64,000 nt of DNA. It comes from Alloyangia mangrovi. GTDB lineage: Bacteria; Pseudomonadota; Alphaproteobacteria; Rhodobacterales; Rhodobacteraceae. The stretch lies in the NCBI RefSeq assembly GCF_002300555.2, contig NZ_NTHN02000002.1, positions 1 through 64,000 on the forward strand, given 5' to 3'. A program made the position numbers and the translations under genes. The notes under the pieces are model-generated. The model had not been told where the DNA came from, did not search any database, and saw only the letters and a list, made by a program, of their open reading frames with translations. Shown here in pieces: positions 30,173 to 39,947 of the stretch (its first letter is position 1; each line of letters opens with the position of its first letter).

Positions 30173-30175
30173 ACC

Positions 30176-30961
30176 TCAGCTCTCTTCGCGCACCTGCTTC
30201 AGGATTTGCCGCATGCCGTCGATCGGCACGTAGCCGCGCAGCATCTGGTCTCCGAAGACGAAGGTCGGCGTGCCGCTGATCTGCAGGCGCTGCGCCAGCT
30301 CGTGGGTCTCCTGGATGCGGCGGTCGACCTCGGGGTCGCTCATCTTGGCGAGGATAGCGTCCGCATCCAGCCCCAGCGTGCTTGCCAGCTTCGACAGCAC
30401 CGGCTGCGACGGTTCCTGCTTGAGCGAGATCAGCGCGTCGTGCATCTGCTTGTAGGCGTCCGGGCCCGCGACCAGCATGGTGGCGAGGGCAAAGCGGGAG
30501 GAGGTCATCGAATCCTGGCCGAGGATCGGGAATTCCTTGATGACGATGCGGATGTTGCCATCGCTCTTCACCAGCTCCTCGACCTCGGGGAAAGCCTTGC
30601 GGCAGTAGCCGCAGCGGTAGTCAGAGAACTCGACGATGGTCACGTCGCCATCCGGATTGCCGCCGAACCAGCTGTAGCCGTCGTCGAAAAGCTTGTCCGC
30701 GTTCGAGGACACCAGCTGGTCGTCAGCCGCGGCCTGCTGCTCGGCCTGCCTGGCCTCGAGCGCGTTGACCGCCTCCATGATCACCTCGGGGTTGTCGAGC
30801 AGGTACTCGCGCACCTCTGCCCGGAAGGCCTCGCGCTGCTCGGGGGTCAGCTTCTGGAGGTCGAAGTCCTGTGCCAGCGCCGGGGGCGCCATAAGGCCGG
30901 TGGCCACGGCCAGCGAAGCGGCGGTTCGGCGAAGGGCATTGCGTCGGGTCGTTGCGGTCAA
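30176..30961 (-). CDS. DsbA-family thiol:disulfide oxidoreductase
   Basis: 261 residues with a twin-arginine-like signal peptide (RRNALRRTAASLAVATG...ALAQ). An N-terminal helical region follows (TPEQREAFRAEVREYLLDNPEVI), as in ScsC/DsbG-type proteins, and then a thioredoxin fold with active site DYRCGYCRKAFPE and cis-proline SGTPTFVFG. It likely oxidises or isomerises disulfides in the periplasm. The helical extension suggests an oligomeric form, as for ScsC. It converges with the histidine kinase, three bases apart. Confidence 0.92.
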   Translation of the reverse strand: MTATTRRNALRRTAASLAVATGLMAPPALAQDFDLQKLTPEQREAFRAEVREYLLDNPEVIMEAVNALEARQAEQQAAADDQLVSSNADKLFDDGYSWFGGNPDGDVTIVEFSDYRCGYCRKAFPEVEELVKSDGNIRIVIKEFPILGQDSMTSSRFALATMLVAGPDAYKQMHDALISLKQEPSQPVLSKLASTLGLDADAILAKMSDPEVDRRIQETHELAQRLQISGTPTFVFGDQMLRGYVPIDGMRQILKQVREES

Positions 30962-31003
30962 GATCTTGTCTCCGTCGATCAGGGCGCCCGCTCGGGCATT
31001 GTC

Positions 31004-32344
31004 TCAGCGTTTCCTTGCGGCGCGTTCAGATGCGTCTAGCACATCCTGCGCGCGGTTCCACGGTGCGGATCCACGCGGCAGCAGATCCACCGCGCGTTTT
31101 GCGTGAAGTCCGGCATCCTTCATGCGCCCCTCGAGCGCGTAGCGCTGTGCCGTCGCCTCAGAGGCCATGGCGTTGTTGCCGGCGCGGGCATAGGCAACCG
31201 AGAGGTCGCGCAGGATGCGCGGATCGGCCCAATCCCGGCCACGCGCCTCCTCCAATGTCTTCAGCGCTGCCGCGAATTGGCCCGAAGCAAGTTGCGCCCG
31301 GCCGAGCCCGCCGAGCACCTGCGCATTGCGCGGAGCTAGGGCGCGGGCCTGCGTGTAGACGCGGGCTGAGTCGGCGGGGCGGCGCCCCTCGAGCAGGATC
31401 TGGCCCTTGAGGTCATGGTAGTAGGGGTCCTTGGGGCGCAGTGCGATGGCGCCGTCGATGGCCCTCAGCGCGCCGGGCAGGTCGATCTGCCTGTGCCGTG
31501 CCACCGCTTCGCGCATGAATGCGATGTCGCGGCTGCCGCTGTCCTCGAGCCGCCCAAGGGTCCAGCCGGGCGCACGAAGGAAAGCCGAAAGCTTGCCGCG
31601 GGCCCGCAGGAACCAGTAGTCGGCCGTTGGGTCATTGCGCTCGGGCACCTTCGCCGCCGCGACCAGCCCCTGCGTGGCGCGGAACCGATCGCGGGTGAGC
31701 GGGTGGCTCTGCATGTAGGGATCCTGCCGGCCGACATTCAGCGCTTCCTGCCCGAGGAAGATTTCCTGCACCTGCAAAGCCCCGCGCGGATCGATCCCGG
31801 CCTGCACCAAGGTCCGGATCGAGGCGATGTCCGCCGAGCTTTCCTCGGCGCGGGTGTGGCCGAGGAAGCTGCGCAGGGCCGAGCCCTGCGCGCCGATTGC
31901 CAGCCCCGCCGCGGCCCCGGCGTTGCCGGAGGCGGCGCCCGCCGCCGCAGCCAGCACGAGACCCAGCCCTGCCGCGTTGCGCGCCGCGCGCATGTTGTCG
32001 ACGCGCCGGGTGATGTGCCCGCCGGTGATATGCGCCGCCTCATGGGCGATCACCGCCTGCAGGGACTTGGCGTCGGGCAGCTTCAGGATTAGCCCGGAAT
32101 TGACGAAGATGCGGGTGGTGTCCGCGACGAAGGCGTTCATCCGGTCGTCCTTGATCACCAGCACGTCGACCTGCCCGGGGCTCAGCCCTGCGGCGCGCAG
32201 GACCGGCGCGGCTATCTCGGTCAGGGCATGCTCGAGGTCGGCGTCGCGCAAGAGCGTCGCCGCACGCGCGGCGGGCGCCGCGAGCAGGATCGCGAGCGCG
32301 CAAAGCGTGGCGATGAGGCGCAGCGCGGCGCGCGGTCCCGGCAT
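31004..32344 (-). CDS. M48 family metalloprotease with TPR repeats (BepA-like)
   Basis: 446 residues from ATG 32344. A signal peptide (RLIATLCALAILLAAPAARA) leads to an M48 peptidase domain with zinc motif HEAAHITGGH and the third ligand region ESSADIASI. C-terminal tetratricopeptide repeats follow at ~300-430 (ALRAIDGAIALRPKDPYYHD...AQVLGGLGRAQLASG). This is the layout of BepA/YfgC, the periplasmic protease-chaperone that helps outer membrane protein assembly. It is divergent from an aminotransferase. Confidence 0.92.
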   Translation of the reverse strand: MPGPRAALRLIATLCALAILLAAPAARAATLLRDADLEHALTEIAAPVLRAAGLSPGQVDVLVIKDDRMNAFVADTTRIFVNSGLILKLPDAKSLQAVIAHEAAHITGGHITRRVDNMRAARNAAGLGLVLAAAAGAASGNAGAAAGLAIGAQGSALRSFLGHTRAEESSADIASIRTLVQAGIDPRGALQVQEIFLGQEALNVGRQDPYMQSHPLTRDRFRATQGLVAAAKVPERNDPTADYWFLRARGKLSAFLRAPGWTLGRLEDSGSRDIAFMREAVARHRQIDLPGALRAIDGAIALRPKDPYYHDLKGQILLEGRRPADSARVYTQARALAPRNAQVLGGLGRAQLASGQFAAALKTLEEARGRDWADPRILRDLSVAYARAGNNAMASEATAQRYALEGRMKDAGLHAKRAVDLLPRGSAPWNRAQDVLDASERAARKR

Positions 32345-32411
32345 TGACCCTCCCCCGGAAGCTTCGTACTTCGCCCGAAGACGATGTGCCGAGCCACCAT
32401 GGGAGAGAGAC

Positions 32412-33557
32412 ATGCGAAACTCAAGCCGGGGGGCGGTCGATCCCTTCATCGTGATGGACGTGATGGAGCAGGCGCGCGCCGCCGAAGCCGCAGGCCGCCA
32501 CATCATCCACATGGAGGTCGGCCAGCCCAGTTCTCCCGCGCCCGAGGCCGCCCGCAAGGCGCTGGCCACCGCGATGGAGCGCGATGCGCTCGGCTACACG
32601 GTGGCGCTTGGCATCCCCGAGCTGCGGGCGCGCATCGCCCGGCTCTACGGCGAATGGTACGACGTCGATCTGAACCCGAACCGCGTGGTGGTCACCCCGG
32701 GCTCTTCGGGCGGCTTCATTCTCGCCTTCTCGGCGCTTTTCGACGCCGGGGACCGCGTGGCGCTCGGCGCGCCGGGCTACCCCTCCTACCGGCAGATCCT
32801 CAAGGCGCTGGACCTGCGCCCGGTCGAGGTGCAGACCGCCGCAGAAAACCGCTACCAGCTGACTCCGGCTGACCTTGCGGGGATCGACTACGAGGGCGCC
32901 ATGGTCGCCTCGCCCAGCAACCCCACCGGCACGATGCTCGGCAAGCCCGAGCTTTCGGCGTTGGTCGAGGCAGTGCAAGCACGCGGCGCCGCCTTCCTGT
33001 CGGACGAGATCTACCATGGCATCGATTACGACAAGAAGCCGGTCACGGCCCTGCAGGTCTCGGACGATGTCTGCGTGATCAACTCCTTCTCCAAGTATTT
33101 CTCGATGACCGGCTGGCGGGTTGGCTGGCTGGTGGTGCCCGAGGCGCAGGTCCGGCAGGTCGAGCGGCTGGCGCAGAACTTCTTCATCTGCGCGCCCAAC
33201 GCCTCGCAGGTGGCGGCGCTGGCAGCGATGGACGCGACCGAGGAGTTGCAGGCCAATCTCGCGGTCTACGCGAAGAACCGCGCGCTGATGATGGAGGGTC
33301 TGCCCAAAGCCGGCTTCGACCGCATCGCCCCGCCCGACGGCGCCTTCTACGTCTATGCCGATGTCGGTCACCTGACGGATGACAGCCGTGCCTTCGCCGC
33401 CGAGATTCTCGAGAAGGCCGGGGTGGCGGTGACGCCCGGGCTCGACTTCGATCCCGAGCGCGGCGCCGGGACGCTGCGCTTTTCCTACGCCCGTGGCACG
33501 GCGGAGATCGAGGAAGGGCTGGCGCGGCTCAAGACCTTCATGGAGACGCGGGGCTGA
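32412..33557 (+). CDS. PLP-dependent aminotransferase class I/II
   Basis: 381 residues. The substrate/PLP landmarks are present: HMEVGQPSSPAP, SPSNPTGTMLG (PLP-O3 Asn), FLSDEIYHGIDY (PLP-N Asp/Tyr) and the Schiff-base lysine in NSFSKYFSMTGWRVGW, plus LRFSYARG with the carboxylate-binding arginine. It belongs to the aspartate/alanine aminotransferase superfamily. The amino donor cannot be set from sequence. GGGAGAGAG precedes the ATG. Confidence 0.9.
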   Translation: MRNSSRGAVDPFIVMDVMEQARAAEAAGRHIIHMEVGQPSSPAPEAARKALATAMERDALGYTVALGIPELRARIARLYGEWYDVDLNPNRVVVTPGSSGGFILAFSALFDAGDRVALGAPGYPSYRQILKALDLRPVEVQTAAENRYQLTPADLAGIDYEGAMVASPSNPTGTMLGKPELSALVEAVQARGAAFLSDEIYHGIDYDKKPVTALQVSDDVCVINSFSKYFSMTGWRVGWLVVPEAQVRQVERLAQNFFICAPNASQVAALAAMDATEELQANLAVYAKNRALMMEGLPKAGFDRIAPPDGAFYVYADVGHLTDDSRAFAAEILEKAGVAVTPGLDFDPERGAGTLRFSYARGTAEIEEGLARLKTFMETRG

Positions 33558-33676
33558 GATCGCTCCGGGCGTGACCTGGGCGCGCCTCGGCCACCGGGAG
33601 GCGCCCTCCATGCCACGTGCGAATCCCGCGCCGCGCTGCTAGGGTCCTTGCCAACAACAAGAAGACAGACAGGCGG

Positions 33677-34903
33677 ATGGGCAGTTATTTCCGGATCATC
33701 ACGGCAGCGGCGCTCTGCACCGCGCTTGGCATCGGCGCGCAGGCGCAGGATCTCGCGCTTGGTGGGCAGGCGCGCTTCATCGAGGGCGCTGCGGCCGATG
33801 CGGGCTGGGGCCGAGGCACGGAGCTGACGCTCTCGATCAGCCAGGGGGTGCCCTGGCGCGCCTTCACCCTGATCGATCCGCCGCGGCTGGTGCTGGACTT
33901 CCGCGAGGTCGACTGGACTGGCGCCGACCCCGATGCCATGGACCGCTCCGATGCCATCAAGTCCCTGCATATGGGACCCTTCCGCTCCGGTTGGTCGCGA
34001 CTGGTGGCAGAACTTGCCGCACCCATGGTCCTCGATCGGGCCGAGATGAAGGTCTCCGAGGTGACCGGCGAGGCCAGTCTCGCCCTGCGCCTCGACCCCA
34101 CCAGCGCAGAGGCCATGGCCGCCCGCTCCGGCCTGCCACGCGATCCGCGCTGGGACCTGCCCGAGCCCCGTGCCAAGGCCGCCCCGCGCCGCGCCGAGAG
34201 CGCTCCTTTGCGCATCGTGCTCGACCCGGGCCACGGAGGGATAGACCCGGGCGCACAGCGCGACGGGCACAACGAGGCCGACCTCATGCTCACCTTCGCG
34301 CGCGACCTGCGCGAGGTGCTGCGCCGCGCTGGCTATGAAGTGCTGATGACCCGCGAGGCGGATGTCTTCGTCTCTCTCGAGGGACGTGTGGCCATGGCGC
34401 ATGACGCGAGCGCCGATCTCTTCCTTTCGCTGCATGCCGATGCGATCGAGCAGGGCGTGGCCCATGGCGCGACGGTCTACACGCTCGCCGACGCCGCTTC
34501 CGACGCCGCCTCGGCGGCGCTCGCCGAGCGCCACGACCGGGACGACCTGCTCGCAGGGCTCGACCTGTCGGGCTCGGACGACCGGGTGGCGAACGTGCTG
34601 TTGGACCTTGCCCGTCTCGACAACGCGCCGCGGGGCAAGGCGCTGGCCGGGCATCTGGTCGCGGGCATCCGCAACGCCGTGGGGCAGGTGCACAAGCGCC
34701 CGCAGCGGCAGGCGGGCTTTTCGGTGTTGAAGGCGGCGGACATTCCCTCGGCGCTCATCGAGGTCGGCTTCCTGTCGACAGAAGAGGATCTGCGTCACCT
34801 GCAGGACCGCGCCTGGCGCGCCTCGATGGCGGCCGGGATCCGCGACGGCATCGCCGCCTGGGCAATCGAGGACGAGGCGCTGGGGCGACTGCGCCGGAAG
34901 TAA
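33677..34903 (+). CDS. N-acetylmuramoyl-L-alanine amidase (AmiC-like)
   Basis: 408 residues from ATG 33677. A signal peptide precedes an AMIN domain (~25-150, TLSISQGVPWRAFTLIDPPRLVLDF) and a zinc amidase_3 domain from ~195 (RIVLDPGHGGIDPGAQ, EADLMLTFARDL, FLSLHADA, and the catalytic glutamate in PSALIEVGFLST). It cleaves septal peptidoglycan between N-acetylmuramate and L-alanine. The NlpD-like LysM protein at the left edge belongs to the family that activates such amidases. Confidence 0.93.
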   Translation: MGSYFRIITAAALCTALGIGAQAQDLALGGQARFIEGAAADAGWGRGTELTLSISQGVPWRAFTLIDPPRLVLDFREVDWTGADPDAMDRSDAIKSLHMGPFRSGWSRLVAELAAPMVLDRAEMKVSEVTGEASLALRLDPTSAEAMAARSGLPRDPRWDLPEPRAKAAPRRAESAPLRIVLDPGHGGIDPGAQRDGHNEADLMLTFARDLREVLRRAGYEVLMTREADVFVSLEGRVAMAHDASADLFLSLHADAIEQGVAHGATVYTLADAASDAASAALAERHDRDDLLAGLDLSGSDDRVANVLLDLARLDNAPRGKALAGHLVAGIRNAVGQVHKRPQRQAGFSVLKAADIPSALIEVGFLSTEEDLRHLQDRAWRASMAAGIRDGIAAWAIEDEALGRLRRK

Positions 34904-35284
<381 letters not shown>

Positions 35285-35786
35285 CCTTATCAATGACTTA
35301 GCGCGGTTTTTTCACCGGATGTTTCGGCTCTTGTGCCGTTACTGTGTCAAAACGATCTGCATTTTGTTCTTGCGCCGTTCCATTTTCAATCCTCGCGCGC
35401 CGATTCCCGGGGCAGTGGTGAACAGCACCAGAAAACTCTGCCCTTCGTAACAGTAGCATTGCCTCTGCCCTGTCTGCTTGCTGCAGCGCGACCTTTTGCT
35501 TCCGCTTGCACGGGAGACCGCAGTGCGCAGGTAGCGGACCTCGGGTTGGTGAGGTCCGGCCTGAAGCCACCCGGTGCTTCGGCCCACGCCGGACATTCGA
35601 ACACGGCCCGCGGAACGACCGGTTCTAACCTACATCGGCCATCGATGCGGGGCGTAGCGGGTGACCACTACCTGTCCGAAGCTTCCCTCAGTTGTTGCCG
35701 CAGTGTTGCACCACGCATCGACGAAAGGGGTAAAGAAGCGGGGGATGATCTATTGCTTGAGGAGTCTGAGGTGCGAGCATGTGTGA
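35285..35786. other. Non-coding stretch after tRNA-Arg
   Basis: 502 bp. A T6 tract at about 35308 may end tRNA transcription. Open frames here lack a ribosome site and protein-like composition, so none is called. The left attachment site is expected at the tRNA end. Confidence 0.45.
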
Positions 35787-36362
35787 CTATCGCAGGGCAT
35801 CGGCGTTTATTAGATACGTCTGTGTCGGCCAAAGCACGTGATGCCGAATACCTTTAATATCTGAAATCGTGCAATTTTTTCGGTTGAGACGACGAATGCC
35901 GTCGCTGTCAATAAGGGTGATGGAATTCTCGCTCATTGTGCCGATGCAGGTCCAATGGTCGTATCTCCCCCCGAGGCCTAGAATAACTGAACCTGGCCCA
36001 TGTTCGTCCAAATGCGTAGATGTCGTTTTCCAGAAGTGCTGAAGCCCATCGGGCGGTCGGCGGAAAGCAAGTTGACGGCAGAGGCGATGGCCACGTCTGG
36101 TTCGTAGAAAGTCACTGGCCGCATCGACCAAACGGCCCAGTGGCTGAATCGTCATTCCACTACAGAGAGCATCCTCCAGCCGCCGCTCCTCTCCTAACTT
36201 GGCAATCAGCTGACGGAACAGCTCTCTCTCCTCGTCACTATCCAACCGTGTAGGTGTCAAGTTTCTTACCGAGTTGACGACTGCATATACGCCGCAGAGG
36301 CCATCGAGGTTCCCCTGAATTCTGGCCCGTGGCAAAGACTTATGTGGCATGCCTATATCCAA
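35787..36362 (-). CDS. Predicted papain-like cysteine protease of unknown function
   Basis: 191 residues, lower GC than the host. NLDGLCGVYAVVNSVRNL has a cysteine at the start of a helix. GRYDHWTCIGT holds a histidine followed by a beta strand, and ITLIDSDGI holds an aspartate on the next strand. The order Cys-His-Asp and spacing are those of a papain/transglutaminase-like fold. No signal peptide or membrane helix is present, so it should act in the cytoplasm. It is divergent from the predicted nuclease gene at 36690, with 327 bp between them. The protease role is a prediction from motifs only. Confidence 0.6.
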   Translation of the reverse strand: MDIGMPHKSLPRARIQGNLDGLCGVYAVVNSVRNLTPTRLDSDEERELFRQLIAKLGEERRLEDALCSGMTIQPLGRLVDAASDFLRTRRGHRLCRQLAFRRPPDGLQHFWKTTSTHLDEHGPGSVILGLGGRYDHWTCIGTMSENSITLIDSDGIRRLNRKNCTISDIKGIRHHVLWPTQTYLINADALR

Positions 36363-36689
36363 TGAAACCTATGATGCGCACCTTAGCGCGTGCGGCAAGA
36401 TGCGAGCAATCGTAGACTCTGCTGCCCATTCTGACTGGCTACCCTGCCCCTGCCACCGAGTCCCATGCCCGCAGCTACGTTGTCATAGACCCGAGCTCGC
36501 GACTGCGTAGGCTCGCCTATCGGGGAAAATTCTTCCAAAGCCAGCCCTGTTCGATCAAGTCTCACAAAGTCGGCCCTGAGTTGCCGCTATGGCTACGGAT
36601 CATCGATGCGTCGCAGCTTGACTAGACTGGACTTTCGCCGCCAGAGCAGGTCAGCAGGGTGATGGTGTTTTGATCGGTGTCGGTGTTTT
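36363..36689. other. Divergent intergenic region in the island
   Basis: 327 bp between the two divergent cargo genes; no gene is seen. It should hold both promoters. Confidence 0.4.
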
Positions 36690-37902
36690 ATGGCAATTCG
36701 CAACTTGTTCTTCCAAAGGATATTCGCTTTGACCAATGAGGAAAACTCCGTACACCCGGTCACCGCCTTTGATCACCTGGTCCGTGAAGGGCAGGAGCCG
36801 GCAAGTCACCTCATTGGGAAATTTGACTACCTCAACACGTCTGGAAGGCCGGAAGCCGATGCAGTACGTGCGCTCGTCGATCAGTGGCTAGCTGACTATC
36901 CGGCTTCTCATCGACCGGAAATGATCCGCAGACTCAGGTCCCGAAACGACATTCTACACAGCAGTTCGCTGTTCGAGCTCATGCTGCACGCGTTGCTTCT
37001 GCGGCAGGGGTTTACGGTCGTCGAAATCGAACCGGCGCTACCGAATGGCCGCTCACCGGACTTTCTCGTTGAGGCGCCAAGTGGAGCGCACTTCTATTTG
37101 GAAGCAACGCTAGCTTCGGGCATGGACAATGTCGCGGTTGGCGCGGACCGGCGGATGCGGGAAGCGCTGCAGGCGATCGACGAGGTCCAATCACCCGACT
37201 TTTTCCTTCATCTTCATACTCGAGGCACGCCGACTCAGCCGGTCGCGGTAAGCGGCCTCCGGCGGTCCTTGCAGAGCTTTGTGGATGGCCTCGACTACGA
37301 GCAGGCTGTCGCCAACGAGGAGTCTGGAATGGCAGCCGCTCCGATCTGGCAGCATGACGAGCATGGCGCCCATTTTACTATCGAGCCTGTCCCGAAGAAT
37401 GTGCGGCGCATGGGCGGGCGGGCGGTCGGCAGCAGGATGCTGCCAGGCGGAGTCATCCACCCAGAAATAGCGATCAGGTCGGCGGTCAAAAAAAAAGGCC
37501 GACCATTACGGCGATGTCGATCTGCCGCTGGTAATCGCGATCAACGCACTAGAGGCATATGCTAGTATCGACGACGCAATCGACGCCCTGTTCGGCACGA
37601 CAGGCGTTATTGTCCGCGAGAACTGCGAACCGCAGGTCGACCGGCATACCGATGGGGCCTGGCGCGGACCTGCCGGCGCGGCCAATACGAGGTCGAGTGC
37701 GATCCTCTTCGTTGAGCGCCTTTCGGCTTGGAGCGTCGCCCAAAGATCACTTCGCCTAGTCGTCAATCCGTGGGCTCGTAATCCTATCGGAGATATCCCG
37801 CTAAAGGTCGAGATGCGTGAAGTGATCGATGGCCGGCTGCACACGCGAATGGGACAATCGCTCCAAGAAATTTTCAATCTGCCTGAAGGCTGGCCGGAAT
37901 AG
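36690..37902 (+). CDS. Predicted PD-(D/E)XK-like nuclease of unknown family (frameshifted as read)
   Basis: From ATG 36690 the frame is open to a run of nine A (37488-37496). Removing one A continues as AVKKKADHYGDVDLPLVIAINAL and runs to the stop at 37902, giving 403 residues. LFELMLHALLLRQGF, then RSPDFLVEAPSGAHFYLEAT, resembles the helix-E, PD and E-x-(K/T) core of restriction-endonuclease-like folds. The usual lysine position is threonine here. The C-terminal part (DGAWRGPAGAANTRSSAILF, LRLVVNPWARNP, LQEIFNLPEGWPE) recalls a conserved bacterial family of unknown function. It lies between tRNA and integrase, a usual cargo position. A nuclease or defence role is inferred, not shown. Confidence 0.6.
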
Positions 37903-38204
37903 GTCTAAAGAGAAGCACCTCTCGCTGGTGCCGACGCGCGCGCTAGCGCTTTCTATCGATCAGGAAATATATGTCGGAAGGCATGGGCAGTCGGCGCGAT
38001 TGGCAGCTTTCAGCTCTCAATGTATTTCGACCAGGTGCGCCTTGGTTTCTCCATTAAAAGTCCGCTTCTCGCTGTGACACCATCCGCTTCGCACCGGCGA
38101 CGAATGACTGGAATTCGCCCTTCGTGTCGGTGCCAGGCTTCATGCTGCGGCGAGCACGGAGGGCAGATAAGGGCTGGCTTCGGCTGAATGCCCTCGCAGT
38201 GATA
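37903..38204. other. Non-coding stretch before integrase
   Basis: 302 bp between the stops of two convergent genes. No gene or clear terminator is recognised. If the phage attachment core were not at the tRNA, it could be sought here. Confidence 0.4.
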
Positions 38205-39347
38205 TCAGGCCTTCTTGCCCTTCCGGGCCGCCGCCTCGCGCGCGCTTTCCTGCCAGTCTGGATGGTGATGCCCGTAGACGTCTTGCAGCGTCTCGACCGA
38301 GGTCGAGAAGTAGCCGGCCGCGGACCAGAAGTCCGCGCCGCTTTGCAGTGCCCATGTAATCGCCGTGTGCTTCAGCGTGTGGGGCGTCACGTCCGACAGG
38401 TTGAGCTTGATCTCCTTCTTCGCCGCCATCTCCTCGGCCAGTTCTACCGCCCGGGCCCAGCCTTTGCGGATGTCGGCAACCTGGGTCCGGGTCTTCTCGC
38501 CTTTGACGATGATGGTGCGCTCGACCACGTAACGCCGCCCGCTCTTTGCCTGCCGGCGGAGCTTGGACAGATAGGGGGTGGGCAGCCGGGCCACGCCCTG
38601 CTGCTTCTTCGTCATGACCTTGCCCTGAGGCTTGCGGTAGAGCAGGCCGTTGACCGTGTCGGCGTGCCCGCCGCTGATCGACGGCGTGTCGATGTGCAGG
38701 GCGAGCATCGTCGCCTTCCGGCTGCCGGTGTAGAGCCCGCAGACGATGAAGTCGGCCAGGTGTCGGCCGTCGCTGTTGAGGTGCCGGGCCGCGCGCAGGA
38801 GCCACGCCGCTTCCTGCCGGGTGAGCCAGCGCTCCTTCGAGTCCGGCTTCGGGGGCAGGGTGACAGACGGCGCCTCGCCGATCAGATGCCCTTCCTTGGC
38901 CGCGTGCTTGAGCGCCGCCTGAAGAGTGCCCAGCTCGCGCCGCACCGTGCCGTCCGACGCCTTCTTGCCGGTGCGCTTGTGGACCCGCTGGTTCGCGTAG
39001 CGCCGGCAGAGCGCGCCCTTCACCTCGCTGACGAAGATGCCGCCCCAGAAGGGCACGAGCGCGTCGATCGCGTAGGCGATGCGGGCCGGGTCCGCGGTGT
39101 GCGGCCCGTGCTCCTCGGCATAGATCTCCAGTACCTGCCCGATCGTCAGCTCTTCCGCCCGAGTGGGACCACTGTTGCGCTTTTTCCGGTCGAGGTAGTC
39201 TTGGAGAGCGCTTTCAGCCTCTTCGCGGCGTTCAGTGCCCGTCGAGATCCGGATTCGTCCGTTGTCGGTGTCTCGGATTTCGTAGACGCCCTTCCCGCCA
39301 GGGAGTTTTCGCCAGTGGAGGCGGGGGCCTTGGGGTCGTCTTGGCAT
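38205..39347 (-). CDS. int: Phage tyrosine integrase
   Basis: 380 residues. The N-terminal arm-binding and SAM-like core domains reach ~residue 165. The catalytic domain then shows arginine I in LYTGSRKATML, the H-x-x-K form TPHTLKHTA (the usual second arginine is replaced by lysine), and the nucleophile in SVETLQDVYGHHHPDW. It is the last gene of the leftward early operon and points at tRNA-Arg 2.9 kb away. Confidence 0.93.
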   Translation of the reverse strand: MPRRPQGPRLHWRKLPGGKGVYEIRDTDNGRIRISTGTERREEAESALQDYLDRKKRNSGPTRAEELTIGQVLEIYAEEHGPHTADPARIAYAIDALVPFWGGIFVSEVKGALCRRYANQRVHKRTGKKASDGTVRRELGTLQAALKHAAKEGHLIGEAPSVTLPPKPDSKERWLTRQEAAWLLRAARHLNSDGRHLADFIVCGLYTGSRKATMLALHIDTPSISGGHADTVNGLLYRKPQGKVMTKKQQGVARLPTPYLSKLRRQAKSGRRYVVERTIIVKGEKTRTQVADIRKGWARAVELAEEMAAKKEIKLNLSDVTPHTLKHTAITWALQSGADFWSAAGYFSTSVETLQDVYGHHHPDWQESAREAAARKGKKA

Positions 39348-39505
39348 AGCTTGCAGAGCTCCTCGAGGTCGTCAGGGTGCAGCCGCACCGCGCGGCCCAT
39401 TCTGATGGTTTTTCCGTGTTTGTCAGCCGCGGTCCGGAGCGAGCCCGGGGGGACGCCGAGCATGTTTGCGGCTTCGTTGATCGGCAAAAGTCTGGTCACT
39501 GCCAT
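39146..39505 (-). CDS. Excisionase-like HTH protein
   Basis: 119 residues from ATG 39505. The N-terminal ~55 residues (LLPINEAANMLGVPPGSLRT...RMGRAVRLHPDDLEEL) form a MerR/excisionase-like winged HTH. The C-terminal half is Ser/Thr-rich and overlaps the integrase start by 202 bp in another frame, a longer overlap than normal. It probably directs excision together with Int. Confidence 0.7.
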   Translation of the reverse strand: MAVTRLLPINEAANMLGVPPGSLRTAADKHGKTIRMGRAVRLHPDDLEELCKLCQDDPKAPASTGENSLAGRASTKSETPTTDESGSRRALNAAKRLKALSKTTSTGKSATVVPLGRKS

Positions 39506-39507
39506 GT

Positions 39508-39759
39508 CTACAATTCCCCGTCGAAAAGCGGCAGCGCCGCTGCTTCTCGCTCTACCTGCGCCTTGGTGCGAGGACGATACCCGAAATTGACCAGGTAGTC
39601 GCGCCGGGCGGCCTGCCACGCTTTCCTCGGCCAACTGCATCCGACCCAGAACGGACGCGCGGCGTCTACGATCTTCGTACGCTCGGCAAGTGGCATGTCC
39701 TTCGGCAGGTCGCGTGTGGGATCGGCGATGATCTCTGCTGCATCTTCGCGCCAGGTCAT
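39508..39759 (-). CDS. Small phage protein of unknown function
   Basis: 83 residues from ATG 39759 (MTWREDAAEIIADPTRD), overlapping the stop of the upstream zinc-motif gene. No recognised domain. It belongs to the tightly packed leftward operon. Confidence 0.65.
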   Translation of the reverse strand: MTWREDAAEIIADPTRDLPKDMPLAERTKIVDAARPFWVGCSWPRKAWQAARRDYLVNFGYRPRTKAQVEREAAALPLFDGEL

Positions 39760-39947
39760 TCCGTGCCCTCCCCATTGCATTCGTGGCAGGTCTCCCAGCT
39801 GCCGCTCTCCATGCCGACGATCTCGCCTTGGCCGCCGCAGGTCTCGCAAACCTCCGCCTCCGGCTCGCGATCATCCTCCCACGGGGCCGCGCCGCCGTAG
39901 CTGCGCTCGAACGGGTCAGGCACCCGGAAGCCGTTGTTGACGGTCAT
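39756..39947 (-). CDS. Small protein with DnaJ-type CxxCxGxG zinc motifs
   Basis: 63 residues. CETCGGQGEI and CHECNGEGTE form two CxxCxGxG-like repeats that can bind one zinc. It overlaps both neighbours by four bases. The function in the phage is unknown. Confidence 0.65.
   Translation of the reverse strand: MTVNNGFRVPDPFERSYGGAAPWEDDREPEAEVCETCGGQGEIVGMESGSWETCHECNGEGTE

Noticed and set aside
35333-35857. 174-codon open frame after the tRNA
   Set aside because: No ribosome site, no domain-like pattern, and its end runs into the antisense of the protease-like gene.
37903-38204. A second copy of the tRNA-Arg 3' end near int
   Set aside because: No match to the tRNA T-arm/acceptor sequence was found by eye between 35.3 and 38.2 kb.
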